DNA of 64,000 nt, from positions 1-64,000 of the IMG/VR virus record IMGVR_UViG_3300044699_000112, one strand, 5' to 3'. Below, piece by piece: positions 51,459 to 58,303 of the stretch. Within the stretch, counting starts at the first letter, position 1, and each line of letters opens with the position of its first letter. The notes beneath the pieces are model-generated. The model did no database searches and was not told the DNA's origin. It worked only from the letters and a program-made list of their open reading frames with translations. Source of the DNA: a virus. Made by a program: the position numbers and the translations under genes.

Positions 51459-51477
51459 GAGGCTACAAGGAAAATAA

Positions 51478-51680
51478 ATGGAACCAATCATGCAGTTCTT
51501 CGCCTACGAGCACTTACCCGCTGCCCTTCAGGAGGTAAGTGCTCCCTTCGGCAAGCTCGCCGAGGCGATCCGTTATAACCTTGCCGCGGAACCCGGAGCG
51601 CACCGTGGCCCTGCGTAAGTTGCTCGAGAGTAAGGGACGCGGCTGTTCGTGCCAAACTCTACCAAGATCCCCAAGGCTAA
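51478..51680 (+). CDS. Small conserved phage protein, two apparent +1 frameshifts
   Basis: The start ATG at 51478 gives MEPIMQFFAYEHLPAALQEV and SAPFGKLAEAIRYN. Removing one C near 51580 continues it as LPRNPERTVALRKLLESK. Removing one G near 51632 continues it as DAAVRAKLYQDPQG with TAA at 51678. The repaired sequence matches a very common small phage protein ('MQFFxYEHLP..LQ.vS.PFg.LA......LPRNPERtvALRKLLeaKDAAVRa'). So the breaks are almost surely sequence errors. Confidence 0.75.
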
Positions 51681-52042
51681 GTCCGAGCCCGAGGAAAGGT
51701 TCAATATCGCTTGGCGATCGCTTGGCGGCCCGAAGCCCGAGCGGGAGTACCGATTCTGCGAGCGTAAGTGGCGCTTTGACTTCGCGTGGCCGGAGGTGCG
51801 GATCGCGGTGGAGATCGAGGGCGGGATCAACGAAGGGAAGCGCCGCGGCTACCACATGCGCAAGGAAGGGTTCCTCAAGGACCGCCGCCAAGTACAACCG
51901 CGCAAGCATCCTGGGCTGGAGGGTATTTCGATTGGCGCCTTCCCAGATCCAACCGGCGGCGCTCGAGGAAATCATTACCGAGGTGAGGCGTTCCCGTGCC
52001 GCAGGCTCACCGGCCGCGTGGTGGGCCGAAAAGACGCCCTGA
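51649..52042 (+). CDS. DUF559-like endonuclease, apparent +1 frameshift
   Basis: GTG at 51649. The product has IPKAKSEPEERFNIAWRSLG, PEREYRFCERKWRFDFAWPE and RIAVEIEGGINEGKRRGYHM. This is the conserved PD-(D/E)XK-like core (W.FDFA.P....VEIEGG...GRH) of phage DUF559/Vsr-related endonucleases. After KEGFLKDRR one extra base near 51887 moves the correct frame to KYNRASILGWRVFRLAPSQI and EEIITEVRRSR, ending at 52042. The repaired length, about 130 residues, is normal. A DNA-junction or strand-specific nuclease role is inferred from the family. Confidence 0.75.
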
Positions 52043-52060
52043 CAACGACAGGTTGACACT

Positions 52061-52267
52061 ATGGTATTCCCAAGAATCGTGACCGATCCAACGACCTCCT
52101 CGAACAAGCTCTACTTCATGCCGCAAGACGTGGCGGCGGCGCTGGGCCGACTCTACCTTAAGCTGTACTGGGGCGAGATCACCCAGAGCGAATACGATGA
52201 GAAGGCCCAGATCATCGTCGACGGCGCCAGAACCCGGATCGGTGTGATCCGGAACATAGGTGGATGA
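52061..52267 (+). CDS. Small hypothetical protein
   Basis: The 68-residue product reads VFPRIVTDPTTSSNKLYFMP, QDVAAALGRLYLKLYWGEIT and QSEYDEKAQIIVDGARTR. No family is recognised. Its stop overlaps the next ATG (ATGATG at 52264), so it is translationally coupled. Confidence 0.6.
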   Translation: MVFPRIVTDPTTSSNKLYFMPQDVAAALGRLYLKLYWGEITQSEYDEKAQIIVDGARTRIGVIRNIGG

Positions 52268-52482
52268 TGGAAGACAAAGAGATACTTGAGCGGGTCCGCG
52301 AGGCCATCGCCTGCCTGGACGAGGCCGCCTGGGCCACCCAGATGAACACGCGCGAGCAGCGCAAGCTGCACACCCGCATCCAGGACGCTGGCGACCGGCT
52401 GGTCGAGGTGCGCGAAGAGCTCCAGGTGCGGATCCAGGCCAGGGAAGACCTCCTCCGTGTGCTTGATCGTAAATCGCCGTAA
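52264..52482 (+). CDS. Small helical protein
   Basis: The protein has 71-72 residues, with ATG at 52264 or 52267. It has helices EILERVREAIACLDEAAWAT and QRKLHTRIQDAGDRLVEVRE, then QVRIQAREDLLRVLDRKS. The length and heptads suggest a dimeric coiled coil. Function unknown. A promoter-like region and a structured leader follow. Confidence 0.6.
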   Translation: MMEDKEILERVREAIACLDEAAWATQMNTREQRKLHTRIQDAGDRLVEVREELQVRIQAREDLLRVLDRKSP

Positions 52483-52487
52483 ACCTC

Positions 52488-52517
52488 TTGCGCAACGTTG
52501 AGCTAAGATGGTAGTGT
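52488..52517 (+). promoter_or_regulatory. Candidate promoter with TTGCGCAA palindrome
   Basis: TTGCGC (52488-52493, within TTGCGCAA) and TAGTGT (52512-52517) are 18 bases apart. Transcription would start near 52524, where the structured leader begins. The same palindrome lies at promoter-like sites 5437 and 47096. Confidence 0.4.
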
Positions 52518-52523
52518 AGATCG

Positions 52524-52635
52524 TCGACTCAAGCGGCTCGGACTGATCCCCAAGCCGTGTCGATGGAATTAGCCGGGGTTCCACGGCGGTGCTGCCCTTA
52601 ACAGCGCCGCCCCCGGTGAGCCTTAAGGGGGCACT
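52524..52635 (+). promoter_or_regulatory. Structured mRNA leader with loop complementary to ribosome binding site
   Basis: Hairpin I: TCGAC/GTCGA (52524-52528 with 52559-52563) around CGGCT/AGCCG (52534-52538 with 52553-52557). Hairpin II: CCGGG (52573-52577) with CCCGG (52612-52616), and GGCGGTGCTG (52585-52594) with CAGCGCCGCC (52602-52611, one G-U pair). Its seven-base loop CCCTTAA (52595-52601) is the exact complement of TTAAGGG (52623-52629), part of the purine-rich ribosome binding region before ATG at 52636. The loop can pair with it as a pseudoknot and block translation. Confidence 0.5.
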
Positions 52636-53388
52636 ATGAAAGCATCGAACGGCGCGTCGTCTGACGGGCCAACCATCAAACCAATCGAGACCGTCTACCG
52701 CGGGCACAGAATGCGCTCGCGCCTGGAGGCCCGCTGGGCCGTCTTCATGGACTGCCTCGGCATCGAGTGGGAGTACGAGAAAGAGGGCTATGACCTCGAT
52801 GGCGTCTGGTATCTGCCCGACTTCTGGCTCCCGAAGCAGGGCATGTGGATGGAGGTCAAAGGTTCCGAGACTGGCGACTGGAAAAACAAAGCTGAGAGGT
52901 TGTCTTTACTAAGTGGGCATCCTGTAGCGGTGTTCATAGGTGACTGCGCTCCAGTTAGTCATGCTTCTCCAGGGTTCAGGAATACGGCTAGGATCGCGCG
53001 GGATGGCGTGTGGCAACACCACGCGGGCTGCTGGGTGATGTGCGAAAACTGCAGCCACTGCGAGATCAACGGGCACCGTGATGGCGCATGCCCAGGGCAA
53101 TTCTGCTCTGGGAATATAACTTACTTCTTCTCTTTCGATGGACACTCCCCCAGGATACTAACCGCGTTTGCTATAGCGAAGCATGTTAGATTGGACGACC
53201 GTGAATTCATGGAGAAACTAAGTCCAGCGGCACTTACAGACTACACGGCGAGCGCCGCCGCGAACAAGATGATAGAGATTCTCTCATCCGACTTCGCCAG
53301 GGCGAAGTTCTCCTCCTGCGCAGAGTCCCTCTATGAGGACGTGAACGAGGAAGGGCCGAATTCATTTAACCCAGCCATAGCAGATTAG
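52636..53388 (+). CDS. PD-(D/E)XK-like phage nuclease
   Basis: A 250-residue protein. Residues 18-75 read ETVYRGHRMRSRLEARWAVF, CLGIEWEYEKEGYDLDGVWY and LPDFWLP...WMEVKG. The E...D...ExK layout (Glu in LEARWAVF, Asp in LPDFW, EVK) is the PD-(D/E)XK/VRR-like nuclease core of a very common phage family. The C-terminal part has cysteines (CENCSHC, CPGQFC) and is less GC-rich than the N-terminal part, suggesting a domain fusion or exchange. Translation is probably controlled by the structured leader. Confidence 0.8.
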   Translation: MKASNGASSDGPTIKPIETVYRGHRMRSRLEARWAVFMDCLGIEWEYEKEGYDLDGVWYLPDFWLPKQGMWMEVKGSETGDWKNKAERLSLLSGHPVAVFIGDCAPVSHASPGFRNTARIARDGVWQHHAGCWVMCENCSHCEINGHRDGACPGQFCSGNITYFFSFDGHSPRILTAFAIAKHVRLDDREFMEKLSPAALTDYTASAAANKMIEILSSDFARAKFSSCAESLYEDVNEEGPNSFNPAIAD

Positions 53389-53397
53389 GCCACCGAA

Positions 53398-54303
53398 GTG
53401 AACGAAGACAATCTGTCTCGCGGCTACGTCGCTCTGTACCGGAGCGTCATCGACAACCCGTTCTACACCCAACTCCCAGGCGATTACTTCAAAGTCTTCA
53501 TCTTCTGCCTCGTCCGGGCCGCCTATAAGCCGCGCCAATACTGGAACGGCCACGCTATGGCGGACCTCCCGATCGGGGCGTTTGTCGCCACGGTAGGCGA
53601 AATAGCGGCGAAAACTGGGGTTTCACAATCGACAGTCAGGAGGGCACTCCAGGCGCTTGAAAACAGCCAGATGGTCGTCACCAAATCGACAAACAAATTT
53701 TCCCTGTATACCGTTGTGAACTTTGAGGCTTACCAGAACGGCAGTCTCATGACCGACAAACAAACGGCAAACAACTGGGCAGACAAACGGCAAACAAGTG
53801 AGCAAACAACTGAGCAGTCCACCGACAAACCACCGACAAACCACCGACAAACATCTGTAATAAGGGAAGAAGGGAAGAAGAAGCTACAGCCGGTTCCTGC
53901 GGACCCGGCGGCAGTTGAGGCGGAGCCCTCCCTTCCCAAGTTCGATAGCGACAAGTTCTTCATGGAGCAGTGGTGGCCGATCGTCTGGTCGAAAGCAAAT
54001 GCCAAGAAAGCGGCAAGGAAGGCTTGGAACCGGATCGTCAAGGACGAAGCCAAGGCCAACTTCCTCACCGAAAGGGCCAAGCTGCTAGGCCCCCGTTACC
54101 TCGCGACTGCCGAAAAAACCGGAAGTACACCGCTATACCCGAGCACATGGCTTAACGACGAGCGGTTCGAAGACGAGCCCTTGCTGCCGGGGTTCGACCC
54201 GCCCCCCGATCCGGCCGAGGAAGCCGCCAAGCAGAAGCGAATCCTGGCCGCGATCAATCGTGACCTCGAAGAGCGCGGACTCCCCCCGCAAGAAAGTTTA
54301 TGA
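53398..54303 (+). CDS. DnaD-like replication initiator/helicase loader
   Basis: GTG at 53398. The 301-residue product begins SRGYVALYRSVIDNPFYTQL, a typical start of phage DnaD-like proteins. A winged helix is at residues 62-96 (VATVGEIAAKTGVSQSTVRR, ALQALENSQMVV). A Gln/Thr/Lys-rich linker (residues 118-155) is encoded by the DNA repeats at 53752-53852. The C-terminal half has MEQWWPIVWSKANAKKAARK and WLNDERF, the region that would load DnaB. It overlaps dnaB by four bases, the expected initiator-loader-helicase pairing. The N-terminal domain probably binds the internal repeats. Confidence 0.8.
   Translation: MNEDNLSRGYVALYRSVIDNPFYTQLPGDYFKVFIFCLVRAAYKPRQYWNGHAMADLPIGAFVATVGEIAAKTGVSQSTVRRALQALENSQMVVTKSTNKFSLYTVVNFEAYQNGSLMTDKQTANNWADKRQTSEQTTEQSTDKPPTNHRQTSVIREEGKKKLQPVPADPAAVEAEPSLPKFDSDKFFMEQWWPIVWSKANAKKAARKAWNRIVKDEAKANFLTERAKLLGPRYLATAEKTGSTPLYPSTWLNDERFEDEPLLPGFDPPPDPAEEAAKQKRILAAINRDLEERGLPPQESL
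53752..53852 (+). repeat. Iterons within the initiator gene, candidate replication origin
   Basis: Three perfect tandem copies of CACCGACAAAC lie at 53820-53830, 53831-53841 and 53842-53852. A fourth core ACCGACAAAC is at 53752-53761. ACGGCAAACAA occurs at 53764-53774 and 53787-53797. The 11-base period keeps the sites on one face of the helix. Origins inside the initiator gene are known from lambda O, so this is the best origin candidate in the window. The alternative is a simple repetitive linker code. Confidence 0.6.
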
Positions 54304-55637
54304 CAGAGCAAACCCTCCGAACCCTAAACCAACTGCTTCCCAATTTGCCCGAGGCCGTTGAAACCGAGAAGCTGGTACTTGGAGTCCTCCTGGACGATCC
54401 GGACGCCACCAGCGCCATCCTGGCGCTAGAGCGGGACGATCTATACCTCGAGCAGCACAAGCGAATCCTCGATGCCGCCCGCTGGTGCGCCGACAACGGC
54501 CAAGAGGTCTCGCTCACCTCGGTCAGCCAGCGGCTCAGCGACATGCGCCACCTCGAAAGCGTGGGCGGCCTCTCCTACCTGAGCGGGCTGGTGATCGTGC
54601 CGAAGGTACTCGACCTCGAAAGCTACCTCGGCCACCTGCGGCTCAAGTCCACGCTCCGGCGGGCCGCGATCGCCCATGCCAAGTTCGCCGAGGAGTGTTG
54701 CATGCCGGGCGCCGGTGCGGAAGTCCTGGCCTCGGCCGAGGTGTTTATGAGGGATCTCGGCTCTCGCGCCAGGACAAGGCCCGGCCCGCGCGGGTTTGAA
54801 GAGCTCCTCGACGCTGAGTATGGCGGCAGTTTTGCAAAATTCCTGGAGGCTCCCAAGCGTGCAGCCGTGCCGACTCCCTGGAAAAGTCTCAACAAGTTGC
54901 TGACCGGCGGCGGGTTCATGCCCGGCCAGTTGGTGGTGATCGGGGCCCTGCCGGGCCTGGGCAAGAGCGCCGCGGCGGCAATGATCGCCCGCTTCGCCGC
55001 CAGCCAGGGCGTGATCATCTTCTCGCTCGAGATGGACGCTCGGGACATCTGGCTCCGCATGATTGCCTCGCACGCCGAAGTCCCCTTGCAACCGCTCAGC
55101 GAGGGCGTGAAATTCGAGGACGAGGCCGCCCGGCGCCGGATCGCGGCGGCCGGGAGCGAACTGTCCAAGTTCCCCCTGCGGATCGACGACTGGAGCGGAT
55201 CGAACGTGGCGGCGATCATCGCGGCGGTCAAGCGGGTCAAGGAGGTCAAGCTCGTCATCGTCGACTACCTGCAACTCCTCAAGCCGCTGCACAAGGTGAG
55301 CAACCGCGTCGAAGCCGTGGGCGAGCTCAGCCGCGGCCTGAAGCTGGCCGCCAACGAGTTGAAGCTCCCGTTCGTGGTCCTCTCCCAACTCAACCGGGAG
55401 ACCGCCAAGAACGACCGGCCACCGGAGCTCTACGACCTGCGCGAATCTGGCTCCATCGAGCAGGACGCCAATACCGTGATGTTCCTGCACGCCAACCAGA
55501 AGGAGTTGCGTGCGGCGATCGACAACCACCGGCCCAACGAGATAGACCTGATTGTCCGCAAGCAGCGCAATGGCAGGACGGGGACCGTGAAACTTGTGTT
55601 CACGCCGTCCACGATGCGGATTGTAGAGGGGGCGTAG
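54300..55637 (+). CDS. dnaB: Replicative DNA helicase DnaB
   Basis: A 445-residue hexameric helicase. The N-terminal domain has VETEKLVLGVLLDDPDATSA and YLEQHKRILDAARWC. The RecA-like domain has WKSLNKLLTGGGFMPGQLVV, Walker A GALPGLGKSA near residue 215, SLEMDARDIWLRM, Walker B KLVIVDYLQLL, VVLSQLNRE, and LRESGSIEQDANTVMFLH. The Walker A is slightly unusual (LPGLGKS for RPSMGKT). Length is normal. It is co-transcribed with the initiator and ends at an intrinsic terminator. Confidence 0.95.
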   Translation: MTEQTLRTLNQLLPNLPEAVETEKLVLGVLLDDPDATSAILALERDDLYLEQHKRILDAARWCADNGQEVSLTSVSQRLSDMRHLESVGGLSYLSGLVIVPKVLDLESYLGHLRLKSTLRRAAIAHAKFAEECCMPGAGAEVLASAEVFMRDLGSRARTRPGPRGFEELLDAEYGGSFAKFLEAPKRAAVPTPWKSLNKLLTGGGFMPGQLVVIGALPGLGKSAAAAMIARFAASQGVIIFSLEMDARDIWLRMIASHAEVPLQPLSEGVKFEDEAARRRIAAAGSELSKFPLRIDDWSGSNVAAIIAAVKRVKEVKLVIVDYLQLLKPLHKVSNRVEAVGELSRGLKLAANELKLPFVVLSQLNRETAKNDRPPELYDLRESGSIEQDANTVMFLHANQKELRAAIDNHRPNEIDLIVRKQRNGRTGTVKLVFTPSTMRIVEGA

Positions 55638-55649
55638 GCCCCCATTTTT
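55628..55649 (+). terminator. Intrinsic terminator with the dnaB stop codon in its loop
   Basis: GGGGGC (55628-55633) pairs with GCCCCC (55638-55643) around GTAG and is followed by ATTTTTG. The TAG stop of dnaB (55635-55637) is in the loop, so terminating ribosomes cover the stem. Confidence 0.8.
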
Positions 55650-55672
55650 GATGGAAAAAGAAAGGAACCAAA

Positions 55673-56047
55673 ATGAGCAAGAGTTTTCCGAACTTGAATG
55701 AACTGTGGGAGAGGACGTACGAGGCGGAGCCGCCGACGCAATGGGCGTTCGATGGCGGATTCTGGAAGGTCTCCCCGGACGGGGAGGCCCTTATGCTGTA
55801 CCTCCAGAAGACGGCGGAGAGCGAGCCGTACGAGATGTACGACATCGAGCTCAGCCGCTGCCAGACGGTCGCCGGGCTACTGGACGCGGTCGTCCAGCTA
55901 CACAACAAAACCTGGATTGCAGAAGACAACCTGAGCGCCTTCCTGCGGGCAGTCGCTTACGTGGTGGTCAACCAGCAGCGGACGATGGTCAGCTTCGCCG
56001 AGCCGCGGCCGGGCAAGATAAACCGGATGCTCGCGAACACGCGGTAA
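55673..56047 (+). CDS. Hypothetical protein
   Basis: The start follows AAAGGAACC. The 124-residue product is mixed alpha/beta (SKSFPNLNELWERTYEAEPP, QWAFDGGFWKVSPDGEALML, CQTVAGLLDAVVQLHNKTWI). No family is recognised. It is the first gene after the dnaB terminator; no clear promoter is seen between them, so readthrough is likely. Confidence 0.65.
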   Translation: MSKSFPNLNELWERTYEAEPPTQWAFDGGFWKVSPDGEALMLYLQKTAESEPYEMYDIELSRCQTVAGLLDAVVQLHNKTWIAEDNLSAFLRAVAYVVVNQQRTMVSFAEPRPGKINRMLANTR

Positions 56048-56052
56048 GGACC

Positions 56053-56301
56053 ATGAGCAGGCCGCTGGAGGTTAAACTCATCCGCTTCGAGAAGAACGTG
56101 ATGGCGGCGCTGATCGGCCTTGCTATCAGCAACGTTCTGCCTCCGGCCAACATGACCGCCGAGCAGGTACTGGAGATGATCGGTCCCGAGGGCAGCACTC
56201 GCTGCCTTCGGGCCGCCGAGGCGGTCAAGAAGTACGTCTTCGCAGTGCTGAACGAGGAGTTCGGGGACCTGACGGCGATGATCAAGCCGGAGGTCCACTA
56301 G
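56053..56301 (+). CDS. Hypothetical helical protein
   Basis: AAGGACC precedes ATG at 56053. The 82-residue product has SRPLEVKLIRFEKNVMAALI, GLAISNVLPPANMTAEQVLE and CLRAAEAVKKYVFAVLNEEF. It is helical with one moderately hydrophobic helix, too short to claim membrane insertion. Unknown function. Confidence 0.65.
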   Translation: MSRPLEVKLIRFEKNVMAALIGLAISNVLPPANMTAEQVLEMIGPEGSTRCLRAAEAVKKYVFAVLNEEFGDLTAMIKPEVH

Positions 56302-56306
56302 GTTCA

Positions 56307-56372
56307 GGGGAGGCGGGCCACTGGCAGGTCATTTTTGATGAGGTCCGCCATCGATGGTGCGGCCGCCTCCCC
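56307..56372 (+). terminator. Long-loop inverted repeat
   Basis: GGGGAGGCGG (56307-56316) is perfectly complementary to CCGCCTCCCC (56363-56372), 46 bases apart. The loop includes CCATCGATGG. It lies between two genes and could form a structured spacer; no T-run follows. Confidence 0.4.
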
Positions 56373-56402
56373 CCGCTCACAAATCTACCGCAGGGAGGGA
56401 AG

Positions 56403-56786
56403 ATGCACGACCTGGGCGACGGCGAAGAGATGGAGCAGTACTCCTTCGACTGGGACGCACTGGACGCTCCCGAGCCTCCCGATCCGGAGTCTCCGGCCCT
56501 GGGCCGCGGGTCGATCCAGCAAGCCTTCCTCGACTTCGACGAGGCGCATCCGGAGGTCTACGAGTACCTGATGCAGTTGACCCGCGAGGTGCAGCAGCGC
56601 GGGTTCCGCCACTACGGGATCGGCGCCATGTGGGAGCGCATGCGCTGGCACTTTCAGATTGAGAAGGGGATGGACGAGGAGTTCAAGCTGAACAACAATT
56701 TCCGCAGCCGCTACGCCAGGAAGATCATGAAGGCGCATCCGGATCTTGAGGACTTCTTTGAACTCCGCATCCTGCGTGCCGACTAG
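56403..56786 (+). CDS. Conserved phage protein (HPxVYxxL...FKLNNNFRSRYAR family)
   Basis: GGAGGGAAG precedes ATG at 56403. The 127-residue product reads IQQAFLDFDEAHPEVYEYLM, TREVQQRGFRHYGIGAMWER and FKLNNNFRSRYARKIMKAHP, then LEDFFELR. This is a very common phage protein of unknown function (F..aNP.VY..l..la......G....gI..l.E.lRw.......d..fKlNn.y...YaR.im...P.la.fFe.R). Its stop overlaps the end of a convergent gene. Confidence 0.85.
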   Translation: MHDLGDGEEMEQYSFDWDALDAPEPPDPESPALGRGSIQQAFLDFDEAHPEVYEYLMQLTREVQQRGFRHYGIGAMWERMRWHFQIEKGMDEEFKLNNNFRSRYARKIMKAHPDLEDFFELRILRAD

Positions 56787-57061
56787 GGCTTGGCTTTGCG
56801 CGGCGGCGGCTTGGGTTTCGGGCTGATGCAGATCTCCGTGCCGTACTCCCCGATGTCCGACTCCTCGGTCACGAACCAGACCGCCCGCCCGTCGTCTAGC
56901 GTCAGCGTGGGCTGATGAATCCACCGCTTCCGCGTGTCGTCCCAGTGGGCCTCGCCTTCCACTGCCGTGATGGTGCGCCCGACGAGATCCCGCCTTTTGG
57001 CGGCGAGAGGGCTGGCGCTCACACGGGACCGCGGAATGGGTTTTGCCTCTTCGCTTTTCAT
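56783..57061 (-). CDS. Small beta-barrel-like hypothetical protein
   Basis: The 92-residue product starts MKSEEAKPIPRSRVSA and continues RRDLVGRTITAVEGEAHWDD, RWIHQPTLTLDDGRAVWFVT and EYGTEICISPKPKPPPRK. The alternating strands resemble small SH3-like phage proteins of unknown function. It is the last gene of the long leftward operon (60571-56783); its ATG overlaps the upstream stop. Confidence 0.65.
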   Translation of the reverse strand: MKSEEAKPIPRSRVSASPLAAKRRDLVGRTITAVEGEAHWDDTRKRWIHQPTLTLDDGRAVWFVTEESDIGEYGTEICISPKPKPPPRKAKP

Positions 57062-57399
57062 GGTTTCCGCCAATACTCCTGGGCGTGATACTGGCAGAGC
57101 AGGAAGACGCAGTTGTTCTCGCCATCCCAGTCGACTCCCCGCAGCCCGCCTACGCAGTCCTTGTTGCGGTGCTGGCAACCGGCCGCGCCCACCGGCTGGC
57201 GCGGCTCGGTCAGCTTGAGCTTCTCGAAGAGCTCGAGGTTGTACTCCTCGCACCCGTTCAGCGACTCGCGGATGTAGGTCTCGACCTCGGCGGGCGTGAG
57301 TTTGGTCTGCTCAACGATCTCGGCGATCGTCCTCCCGGCCCGGAAGTGGCGGAGGGCGAAGCGGCGGGTGAGATCCTGCGTGTTAGGGCCCCGTGTCAT
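57058..57399 (-). CDS. HTH protein with cysteine/histidine motif
   Basis: The 113-residue product has LTRRFALRHFRAGRTIAEIV and EQTKLTPAEVETYIRESLNG, a helix-turn-helix of the sigma-region-4/transposase-like kind. A segment CQHRNKDCVGG...CVFLLCQYH follows and could bind zinc. ATG at 57399 overlaps the upstream stop. A regulatory or recombination role is possible. Confidence 0.6.
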   Translation of the reverse strand: MTRGPNTQDLTRRFALRHFRAGRTIAEIVEQTKLTPAEVETYIRESLNGCEEYNLELFEKLKLTEPRQPVGAAGCQHRNKDCVGGLRGVDWDGENNCVFLLCQYHAQEYWRKP

Positions 57400-57668
57400 G
57401 AGGGAGCCCCCGCCTTCTCGGCCCGGTCGAGCATGATCAGTCCATCGCACCGGCCGTCATGCTCCACGACTTGCGCCTCAACGAGCATCTCGTCAGCCTC
57501 GGCGGGAGTCATCCCGATGCCCGCCATTTCGAACCCGCAGGTCTGGCACGTCCAGACGAACCGCAGCGGCTCGCCCGGTGCGGCCCCGGCATCGGCCCGC
57601 AGCGCGTCGAGGAACTTGCGCTCGATGGCGTCGAGCTTGTTCTGCACTTCCTTGGGCAGGATCGTCAT
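57396..57668 (-). CDS. Small zinc-knuckle protein
   Basis: The 90-residue product from ATG at 57668 reads TILPKEVQNKLDAIERKFLD and FVWTCQTCGFEMAGIGMTPA, then EADEMLVEAQVVEHDGRCDG. CQTC plus later His/Cys suggests one zinc site. A GTG at 57680 is an alternative start. It overlaps neighbours on both sides by four bases. Confidence 0.65.
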   Translation of the reverse strand: MTILPKEVQNKLDAIERKFLDALRADAGAAPGEPLRFVWTCQTCGFEMAGIGMTPAEADEMLVEAQVVEHDGRCDGLIMLDRAEKAGAPS

Positions 57669-58303
57669 AGCGGCAGCCACTTCTCGAACCGCTTCACGGC
57701 CTTGTGCAGCGCCTCCAGCCCTCCCGCTTCGGTCCTCGCCACGGCTTCCAAAATGGGAAGTCCACTATCGATCGATGCCTGGACCTCGGCCCTGGTAGCC
57801 TCCCGTCCCTCGCAGATCCAGTCCACCGAAGAGGGCTCGCCCATCTGGATCAGCGGCCCCGTCTCCGTTTTGAAGACCTCGTACTCGCGGGTCAGCCAGA
57901 GCATGGCCACACCGGGGTTGCGGGCGATGACCATACCGGCCGTGCCCTCGCGCAGCGTGTCGTTGTTGATCCGCTCGTCCTCGCGGCGCACCATCTTCGG
58001 GTTCGACAGGAACGGGCAGTTCTTCGCGCTCCAGGTGGCGCACTCGTAGTGCGAGGGCGGCTCGGACGAGGTGCGGTTGACGCCGCACATCGGCCCGGCC
58101 ACGAAGACCTTCCAGATGCCCAGGCGCTCGCCGCAGACCCAGCAGAGCTTCTGCTTGATCGCGGCGACGAGCTTGTAGGGGTCCATCCCCCGGAACTCTG
58201 GTTTGCCGTCGAGATAGGGGACGAACCAGGGAATGGGCAGCCCCGAGTCGGTGAGCTTGAGCGAGCGCATGCGCGCCGGTAGCGTTTCCATGTTGACGGT
58301 CAT
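57665..58303 (-). CDS. Conserved phage protein with CWVCG...C...C motif
   Basis: The 212-residue product reads LTDSGLPIPWFVPYLDGKPE, KQKLCWVCGERLGIWKVFVA, GPMCGVNRTSSEPPSHYECA, CPFLSNPKMVRRED and GMVIARNPGVAMLWLTREYE. This order (PIPWFV, LCWVCG, FV.GPMC.VNR.sSEPPSH.eCA..sa..CPfL) identifies a widespread phage protein family of unknown biochemical function, with a likely zinc-binding core. It is complete and of normal length. Confidence 0.85.
   Translation of the reverse strand: MTVNMETLPARMRSLKLTDSGLPIPWFVPYLDGKPEFRGMDPYKLVAAIKQKLCWVCGERLGIWKVFVAGPMCGVNRTSSEPPSHYECATWSAKNCPFLSNPKMVRREDERINNDTLREGTAGMVIARNPGVAMLWLTREYEVFKTETGPLIQMGEPSSVDWICEGREATRAEVQASIDSGLPILEAVARTEAGGLEALHKAVKRFEKWLPL

Noticed and set aside
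54441-55529. 362-codon minus-strand frame
   Set aside because: It is antisense to dnaB, which has complete helicase motifs.
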